Translations under genes and position numbers: made by a program | The notes under the pieces: model-generated | What the model was told of the DNA's origin: nothing | The model's database searches: none | Seen by the model: only the letters and a program-made list of their open reading frames with translations | Shown here: positions 56,304 to 64,000 of the stretch, one piece after another | Layout of the letters: each line of letters starts with the position of its first letter | Position numbering within the stretch: position 1 is the first letter of the stretch | NCBI GenBank assembly: GCA_024180945.1 | Contig: JAKSGN010000006.1 | Span: 1,488,001 to 1,552,000, forward strand | Length of the DNA: 64,000 nt | Source of the DNA: Macrophomina tecta | Lineage: Eukaryota > Ascomycota > Dothideomycetes > Botryosphaeriales > Botryosphaeriaceae | Direction of reading: 5' to 3'

Positions 56304-57185
56304 ATGAAGGCTCCCCGAACTCTTGCAGCATATTTTGCCTCCGCATCTCTTGTATCCCATCCTTACATGGAAACCTAAATTCTTCCTTGCGCCACCCGTC
56401 AACGGGCCGTCAGCTTCTCCTGCGAGGCGTCGTCCTATTGGCGGGACAGTGTGTGGGTTGAACGGCCAAATGCCACTTCGTACGAGTGGTGGTACTTCTA
56501 TATTGTTTCCGCCGACCACCGTATGGTGGTCACTTTCCAAATCATTTCCCAATTGGTCAAGATCAGGAAACGGCTCTCTCTCCGCCGGAACCTTGCTTAC
56601 GCGGACGAAACATGCGCTGAATTCACCATACCCAATAAGAAGCCCTACGTCTCGACCATCGGCGCTCGGAGCTCGGGACTGGCATCTGACAGCTCCTATA
56701 TCTGGCGAACGAGTCGCGGCATGGCTGAGTACATCATCAACATGGACCTACCTGAGCTCGGAATCTCAGGGTATATCGTGTCGCAATTGGCCAGCTTCCA
56801 CTCTCTCCATAAACGGGATAATACAACATGCACGCTCTTGGCGTGCAATGTAGCACTTTGCACACTTGCGTAGCGAAATACACACCTGTCAAGCCAAGCG
56901 TGTGCATGTTGCTTCTTCCCCTTCCATAAATAACCTCACTGACATAAGGTGCAAAGATTGCACGCACCCACGGCCATTGCGGTCCAGCAGATCCCGACGT
57001 ACCATTTAGTGCCAACTGGAGTCTCCAATGGTTCAACGTAATCCCCGATTCCACAACCACCGTCAACCTCGACATTATCGGCACCATTTTGCGTTCCAAG
57101 GCTGAGGTTACCCTGACAAGATATCGACCAACTCGTACCAAAGGTCCAGAGATCACGCTGACCTCATTTCACAGAACTGGGCCAG
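56304..57185 (+). pseudogene. Decayed Diels-Alderase / CrtC (AttH)-like gene
   Basis: Remains of a fungal gene of the CrtC/AttH lipocalin-like family, which includes secondary-metabolite Diels-Alderases. From ATG at 56304 a signal-like leader (MKAPRTLAAYFASASL) precedes a TAA at 56376 (a 55-nt intron could bypass it). Then come VWVERPNATSYEWWYF (the family tryptophan signature), IVSADHRMVV and GMAEYIINMDLPELGISG. The next block is displaced: HCGPADPDVPFSANWSLQWF and IPDSTTTVNLDIIGT. There the frame must shift by one to read FAFQG-stop-GYPDK where active members have FQGxGYHDKNWG. So the signature carries a TGA, a His-to-Pro change and a frameshift. A possible C-terminal remnant runs to 57512. 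Confidence 0.65.
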
Positions 57186-58229
57186 TCTCAACTTCCAATC
57201 GAGCCTGAACCAGTAGAACTAGGGCCACGGCCGAACCAGTGACCCTACCTGTCGGCTGGTTTGACCGTCTCACAGATTCGGCGGATCATCCATGTCCACA
57301 TCCATCACCAGGCACAACAGCATCATCCACGCGGCGTACTCCGGCGTCGTTATGAGGCTGTTCGAACCGGTGTGCAATACATACTCGTACCAGGGTCTCA
57401 CGCGACTGTTGAAGGCTACATCACCTTAATCGATGGAGGATACGCTGGAAACTACTCATTTGTATCCACAGCGACGAGGCAGATCGTTGCCACGGGTGCT
57501 CTTGGGTTGTGAGTTGGATTGAATCGCGTAAGGCCTTGTTGGAAAAGAACTTGCTTCGGAATCCGCTTTGGGGGACCTTATGGGCCCATTTCCCCCCAGA
57601 ATCGCTTGGTTAAGTTGATGGAGGGAGTGCGGCGGAATCAGGGTCTCCTCATGTTCGAATTGATGCCTACACCCAATTGAATATGCATTTTGATCCAGAA
57701 AAGGGGGGGTTTGTTTTTGATCAGTAGTCAACGTATTGTCAATTAGCTAGTTGACGGGTAAAGTGCATGCAAGCAACAATGGAGATCGAAATGCGGAGTA
57801 ATATTCATGCATGAAGACCGGCACTTGAAGTGTTGCAATCGATTGATAAGGGCCTCATAGAAGCTTTGAAAAACAAAAAGAAGAAGACAGGCACGAGTGG
57901 CTATCTAGGCGAGGATAGCATTATCCGTAGGGTGGTTGATACATGATTCTCGCTTCTCTCGTGCACAGGCTAGGCGAATCTGTGGTATAACGCTTCAGTC
58001 TCATGATGCAGTGCTGAAGCGAAGGAAGGCTCGTTTCCAAATTTAGCCACGAAGACCCACACGGTGTGCCGGAAGGATTTGGCCGCCGCTTAGGCAATAT
58101 TATATCGTATTCTAGGCGCAGGCAGTCGTGAGCTCGGGCGCGTAGGATTGATGGCGCTGTGGATATAAGCGTGGCCTCCTTCTGAGGCACTTTAGCATCA
58201 ACCCGTCTTTCGTTGGCAAACGCACAGCA
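57186..58229. other. Gene-poor region
   Basis: About 1 kb. May include degraded C-terminal sequence of the preceding pseudogene (to about 57512) and the promoter of the GH76 gene. No intact gene. Confidence 0.5.
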
Positions 58230-59837
58230 ATGAGATGTCACTCGTTTTCCCCGGCCCTGGCGGCTTTAGTCGCCTCTTCGGCCAAAGTGGCGGCAGGGCT
58301 CAACATCACCAACGGTGATCCTGGTCAGTAGTCTCACGCAATAGGAAAATAGAACTTTATTTCTTACAACTGCGTCTTTGGACAGATACTCTGAGTCTTG
58401 CTGTGAAGCAACTCTCAAACGGTGTCATGAGCATCTACAGCGACAACAGCGATGTAGATGGCGCTGGGATCTTTCCAAAACCCTACTACTGGTGGGAGAG
58501 TGGCGTGGCTTGGGATACACTCGTCAACTACTGGTATTTGACCGGCGACACGTCCAACAACGCTGCAACACAAGCGGCACTGGCCCAACAGGCTGGAGAG
58601 GACAACGACTACTTGCCAACGAACCAGACCCTACACGAAATGAACGACGACCAAGCTACATGGGCTCTGGCGGCCATGACGGCGGCTGAGCGAGGATTCC
58701 CGGTGCCGGCAGATCAGACGCCGTGGGAGGAAATGGCTCGCACCGTCTTCGACAGCCTGGCTGCCCGTTGGGACACGTCCAACTGTGGCGGCGGATTGCG
58801 CTGGAGCATCTTCTCCTTCAACGCAGGTTACGAGTACAAGAACGCCATCTCCCAGGCCATGTTCTTCCAGCTGGCTGCCCGGCTAGCGCGCTTTACCGGG
58901 AATCAGACGTACATTGACTGGGCGGCGCGCACTTACGACTGGTCGCGGTCAAGTGGGCTTATTGGCGAACATTTCGCCGTATATGACGGCACGAGCGTCT
59001 CCGACAACTGCACAAGGCTCGACCATACTCAATGGTCGTATACGGCAGCGTCATTTGCGTACGGCTCCGCCATTTTGGCAAACATTGTGAGTTCGCCCAA
59101 CGGACGCATACTACCTCTGGAGATAATAGCTTCCATCATCCCTCTTCCCGTCTCCCCGCCCTTCTCGAGCTTGTGACAAACGACACTGACATACATTCTA
59201 GACAGCCGATAGCCAATGGACCGACCGCACAAACTCGCTGCTCGACAACATCCTCAAGACCTTTTTTCCCTCGAATATCATGACGGAAACGGCGTGTGAG
59301 CCTGCGGGCAACTGCAACGCCGACCAACTTGTCTTCCCCGCCCTCACCCTCCGCTGGCTGGCCCTTATCCCGGTCTTCCAGCCCGCAGCCGTGGACACGC
59401 TCCGCCCAGCTCTCAATGCTAGCGCCATCGCAGCAGCGCACCAGTGCACGGTCACCAAAGGTGAGGGCAATGCAGCTGTTGCTGAGTGCAAGAATCAGTG
59501 GAGCGCTTCCGCCAACTCCACGACCGATGGTGCCGGAGACGTGGACGGAAAGACGGGCTTGGGACAGCAGCTTGCAGCGTTGGAGGCGTTGCAGAGCAGG
59601 TATGTATTTTCGCAAGACGGCGTTAATGCGAGTGTGGTGCTGCGGGTTGCGAATGGCACGTCGTCATCGGGCAACGGGAGCGCGAACGGAAGCGGTAGTG
59701 GCGGCACGTCAACGAGCAGCGGCAGCAGTAGCAGCAGCATTGCATCTGCGACCGGGACTAGCGGGGCGGGGGTTGGTATGAAGGCATCGGTGGGTATGAT
59801 GGGAGGGCTGGGACTAGCACTGGTGCATCTCTTGTGA
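58230..59837 (+). CDS. GH76 cell-wall alpha-1,6-mannosidase-like protein (Dfg5/Dcw1), GPI-anchored
   Basis: Glycoside hydrolase family 76 protein of the Dfg5/Dcw1 class, thought to transfer GPI-proteins onto the cell-wall glucan. Exons 58230-58323, 58386-59086 and 59202-59837 (introns 62 and 115 nt), 476 residues. A signal peptide (residues 1-22, ending AKVAAG) leads into the alpha6/alpha6 barrel with PYYWWESGVAWDTLVNYWY and HEMNDDQATWALAAM, in which Asp119 and Asp120 are the expected catalytic pair. HTQWSYTAASFAYGSAIL and TFFPSNIMTETACEP are also family blocks. After about residue 405 comes a Ser/Gly/Thr-rich spacer and a hydrophobic end (GGLGLALVHLL), which together form a GPI-anchor signal. 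Many N-glycosylation sites. Everything looks functional. Confidence 0.93.
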
Positions 59838-60699
59838 TGCGATGACGAGAGCTGTGTGTGGTTCGGGAGTTGCGGCGGGGTCGCCGGTGCCGCTTAGTCA
59901 TCGTCTCATAGCCACCTGCAGCTTCTTTTCTCGCCACGAACCTCACGCTCTACTTCGTCTGTCAACCCTGCAGTCCTTTCACTACAGCAATTTCACCGTA
60001 GATGGCAAAAGGCAATGGGCTAGAGGACCTCCGTCGTGGAGGTTAATCTCACAAGCACCGCGACACCAATTCCATTGTCGCGTACTGCACGGCACTTTAA
60101 GCGGCAGTCCGGGCTTGAGTGTCATTGAAACCGACAGCCATCTGCATCTGGACGCCTGTGCAGCCTCCATACGCACCTGTTCAGCCCGAGGCTGATTCTT
60201 TTGCCCCGTCATGCTTTTGTTTCTCACTAATAACAAACGTCTCCAGTACTCTGATTAGGCAGCCGCAGCGTAAGTTTTACCTGCATGGAGCTTTCCAGCT
60301 CACATGAAAACGAATCTGTGCCAGGCGCTGGATCGCTCGGGCTTTCATCTACACTCCCTATGCCCCTCTACACTTCTTGCTTCTACTCTAATTTCCACCG
60401 CCAAGACAGCTCATACTCATACTGGGTGCAGCCGACAAGTCAAGCGGAATCCCCGACAGCAGCGGGAGCAACGCCTGTATACCAAAGTCATTCAGGTCTG
60501 TCGGCAAGGGTTGCATTCCCGAGATGTCAACAAGCGCGGGGCCCGACTACCTCGCAAAGGACGGTAGCCTAGCGCACTCAACCGCAAGGCCGGGAATAGA
60601 GATTCCTGAAGACTAGAAATTCCCATGGAGGGACTGGTTGCCTGGGGGTCTCCATGTAAACCAAGAGTCGCTGTCTGAGGCAAAGAAATGCGCACCTAT
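59838..60699. other. Gene-poor region
   Basis: About 860 bp downstream of the GH76 gene; only short unrelated frames. Confidence 0.5.
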
Positions 60700-61170
60700 T
60701 TTCCGCCAAAAGCAAGGATGTGACGACCAGCCTTACCTTGATCTCGACTCTATCAAAGCCCAGAGTCAGTTTCCCAAGAAAATGCTAGGAGAAGCCTTTG
60801 ACGCATACTATGGTATCACCGTGACGCTGGAAGGTCCTACATTATACGCACCATTTCACGAGTTCTGCTACAGGTGGGGTCGCTTCCAAATGGTCATGAA
60901 AAGCTCAGAGGTGACATCGAAGCACATGAGCTGCTCTTTTCCATCATCCGCTTGAAAATACAGCCGCACATTGAGACGAGCCCATGTGCGTTTTCCTTCC
61001 AATCTAATTCAAGAGCTGGCCATACTGGCATCTACCAGGTTGAGGCTGGCTGTGTCATTGTCGACGGCGAATTGTTCCCAACTTACAAACCTAATTCCAT
61101 ATTTCACTTCAGTTCATTTGGCACTGCAGAGAAGTCGTGGGTTGTTCGGTATGACCGTTCAGGACTATAA
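60700..61170 (+). pseudogene. Frameshifted fragment, possibly of a fungal AAA-ATPase N-terminal domain (DUF7025-like)
   Basis: Two overlapping frames read as one protein. The first has YLDLDSIKAQSQFPKKML, YGITVTLEGPTLYAPFHEF and CYRWG. A frameshift near 60880 leads to GHEKLRGDIEAHELLFSIIR, then GCVIVDGELFPTYKPNSIFH and the end WVVRYDRSGL. The pattern (helical EKLRGDIEAHELL, then a strand-rich G-x-I-x-x-x-x-L-F-x-x-Y-K-P block) resembles the N-terminal domain of many fungal AAA-ATPases with a DUF7025 region. No ATPase follows. This is a fragment; the family match is from memory and uncertain. Confidence 0.4.
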
Positions 61171-64000
61171 TTCAGGAGATCGACCGCCATTTTCAATAGC
61201 CACCAATTGTCGGCAGGCACGGCCCTCGCGATTGTACCATGCTGATCTCAACAGTGCTCACTTCGCTCGACTCCAAATAATATGCGCTCTGCTCACCCAC
61301 GGTGCTTAGATAATGTCTTTCAGCTAAGCAAGCGGGTGAGTTTTGCATGGTCACCTGATAAATACAACAGTAAGCTAATCCACCCATCCACTCCCGTTGT
61401 ATGTTGAAAATATCGTCAAGATTTGCGGGAACAAGGAAACCTCCAAGAGCCTCGTACTCCCGCATGACAGCAAGAGCGCCGTCTGGGCTTTGCTAACAGC
61501 CAGCCGCACGGTGGTGACCCATTTTACGATGCCATACACGCTTTCGGGCTGTAAAGCATGTAGAGAGGGTCTTGGGAGTGAAGACGGAGTCTCTTGCAGG
61601 GCAACCAAGGACATGCACTAGATTAATGGTGATTCCGATCCGTAGATGCAGGCAAATGTTTTGAGCTCAAGACAAAATAAACACCGGTTTGATTGTTTTT
61701 CCTACCAAATTCACCCAGTTGGACCAAATGGACTGTTGGGAGCCGAGGCAGTCGTCCGACTGACCATTTCAACTCTCCACATAAGCAATGGCGGATATGT
61801 CCTTTGCCAAAGCCCGAGAGCAGGCGTCTCCTGCCTCCCGCAGCGGGAACACGAACGCCCTCTAATCATACAAATCTTGATCTGGCAACTTCTCATACTA
61901 CGCTACCCTCTCGGCGTCCCCACCCACGCTCTGGACTGAAGTCAATATGCAAGTAGCGAGAATGTCCACCAAACAACATGCTCTGTGAGAGTAAATCCGC
62001 AGGAAGCATTTGGTGCAACAGGTTGTAATCTCGCGTCGTCCTCCGCTTTACGGTCTTGCGACTGATAGCTGTGTACATACATACCTTAGCAGAACCTGAT
62101 GCGCATTTACATCGGTTCCTGGATTCGGAGTTTAACGCTTGCATATGCTACGTCTGCCATTGTTCATGCAACCTACTCTCGTTCATTAAAGTAGGGGGTG
62201 GGGGACCCGGTACGACGACTTGCATGTACCGCACGCCCTCTCCAGCTAACCCCATTAATCTAAGCCTTATAAATATTACTCGATACACGCCTTTGACGGC
62301 GTTCGAAAAATTCACATCTTTTATGGCCTGACTTCTTTCAAGCCTTCCCACAGGTCTCGGGAAAACGAAAGTCTTAGCCTTGGGACACAATTAACCGCAG
62401 CCGATATTAATTTGCGTACAACCTCAGTTTGGCACACCATATTCCGTGTACCCTTACAGCTTGTCGCCGGGCCTCTGCCTTCGCGGCGTCGATGATATAC
62501 CTCTCGAGTGCATGTGCATATCTGTTTTGCGCACACTTCCACGGTACTCGTTGCGGGGACACGGAAGATATTGAAAGGGCTAGCAAATACTCAGTGTATT
62601 TACCTTAATTCCCCTATCTGCTGCTGGACTCGAGGCATCTGGGCAGCGGCCGTAGATAGTTGGTGGATCCTTAGTGAATTAGAAAATCCTCGCTCTGATT
62701 TTAGTAGGTACACCCTTTGCAGTAATGAGTAGGGGGATTCGGTGGCACATGGTCACTGAGAAATTTATCCGTGAGTGCCCGTTACTTATTCCTGTTAATC
62801 CTCCAAGAGGAATGCTTATGCATCAATGAGCTGCGTTGGTCTTTGGCATGGTTTCCCGAGCAGATCAACTAAACAGCGCACTCGCAATAGGATCACACGA
62901 ATAGGAGGCGGTGTTTCCTATTCCGGGGGTTGGCTGAAGCGCAGAGCCCGTGTGCATACGCGCCCATGCTGCTAAACACTAGCCACCATTGCGCATCGCT
63001 ACAAGAACAGCAGTGCCAGCACGCCGCGTCAGTGTGAGCGATGTGCAGCGGTAGTAGCAGAACGGTTGGGCGTGGTAGTCGAAGTGGCATAGCGTCGCGC
63101 GCTTATCCAACATGTCCGCAGCCCTCTCAAGGTGTAGGCGAAAGTACCGACGCGTAAGGCGAGAGATCAAGAGCGGGGCAAGCGAGGCCCGATCGTAGTG
63201 GCGACAAAGGCTGGCCGGATAGCGTTCAGGGCAGTGGACGGAGCGGGCCGGCTGTAGGCCGACGAGGCGCGAGGGAGTTCGGTATTCGTTTGAGGGCTGT
63301 GGCGTTCAGAGGGCGGAAGGGTAGGCAGCAGCCGGTGCATCTTCCGCGGCCCCATCTCGAGCCCTGGACTCTTCGGAGGACTGAGGGGGACTGGGTAATC
63401 TGTTCGACGACGGCCATCAGTGTACGAGACAAGCGATGCAACGTTACGTTCGTGTCGCTTGTAGCAGCGCGTGAAGACTGAATGAGCTTCGCCAGATAGC
63501 AGCGTTGCCAGCGAGCGAAGAACGATGCGAATGAAGGGCGTTGGCGATATTTACGCTGTCCCTTGCGTTCCAACACCGATAGCCGCTCCTGTGCATTGGG
63601 ACACGTTGCGTGTCCTGTTATCGCAAGTGAGAGCGCTGCGCGACATCTACACGGGGCAACATAGCAATGTCAGTCATGTAGCAAGTTACAGGAGCGATAA
63701 AATCTCTTCCTCGAAGGCCCGCGCAAGGCAAGCACGACAACGAAAAGTGTCCATCAAGTGGAAGCCATCAAAAATTGCGCCGGTGAAGCCCCCGAAGGAG
63801 ATTCATACCAAGCCACCTCCGCGCTGTGCAATGCAGGGCAGCCTGATAGGCCGACCGTCTTCATGATCACGGTAGCCCCAACAAGGTCTGGAAAATGTTA
63901 GCGGATTGCAAAATGTTTTGGGGGGGTGAGGGTGGACGAACAAGTATGAGAAAAGGAAGAGAGACTGAGTGCGCGTGGAAGGTCATTCTAAACGCCAAGA
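61171..64000. other. Gene-poor region to window end
   Basis: About 2.8 kb with short open frames on both strands, none with recognisable domains, and no RNA gene seen. It may continue into the next locus beyond the window. Confidence 0.5.

Noticed and set aside
1..64000. CRISPR arrays, bacterial-type operons, Shine-Dalgarno sites, rRNA genes, intact transposons
   Set aside because: None seen. Intron-bearing fungal genes make prokaryotic features inapplicable, and no terminal repeats, transposase or reverse transcriptase frames were found by eye.

Overview
This is a stretch of a filamentous ascomycete (Pezizomycotina) nuclear chromosome. Protein genes are split by short GT-AG introns of about 48-142 nt, genes lie on both strands without operons, and the gene set is typical of such fungi: SKN7, INP1, a Mep-type ammonium permease, a GH76 GPI-protein and a DNMT5-type DNA methyltransferase. 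Dothideomycetes is my guess at the class; nothing seen here proves it. No virus, plasmid or bacterial island is visible.

Layout. 0-2.4 kb: 5' part of nuclear serine protease NMA111 (minus) facing the AP-2 sigma subunit (plus). 2.4-10.2 kb: a long promoter region rich in GATA sites, the ammonium transporter, then a conserved Cys-rich protein. 10.8-12.0 kb: a secreted protein. 13.9-14.2 kb: an intron-containing tRNA-Ala(AGC) with a perfect palindrome just upstream. 15.1-18.5 kb: OST3/OST6 and a nuclear coiled-coil protein transcribed divergently from a 258-bp promoter. 19.8-22.3 kb: a single-exon 838-aa fungal protein with a possibly HicA-like C-terminus. 22.7-23.6 kb: a decayed amino-acid permease. 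25.9-30.8 kb: ariadne-type RBR ubiquitin ligase and eIF2B-epsilon. 31.7-35.8 kb: response regulator SKN7 divergent from a 1-Cys peroxiredoxin. 36.9-43.7 kb: the largest gene, a 2225-aa methyltransferase/SNF2 fusion of the DNMT5 family. 45.3-49.0 kb: two Ser-rich proteins of unknown role. 51.1-54.4 kb: peroxisome inheritance factor INP1 and proteasome beta-5. 56.3-57.2 kb: a decayed Diels-Alderase/CrtC-like gene. 58.2-59.8 kb: GH76 cell-wall mannosidase-like protein. 59.8-64 kb: gene-poor, with a decayed fragment that may come from an AAA-ATPase.

The genes are mainly housekeeping and form no single pathway. Local themes are oxidative stress (SKN7 next to a peroxiredoxin), protein quality control (ariadne, proteasome beta-5, NMA111) and ER/cell wall (OST3, GH76). 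The most notable single item is the DNMT5-type gene, a known but sparsely distributed class of ATP-dependent maintenance methyltransferase; no chromodomain is apparent in this copy. Three decayed genes lie in the gene-poor blocks.

Exon boundaries were set by hand from splice consensus, reading frame and family similarity recalled from knowledge; no search was run.
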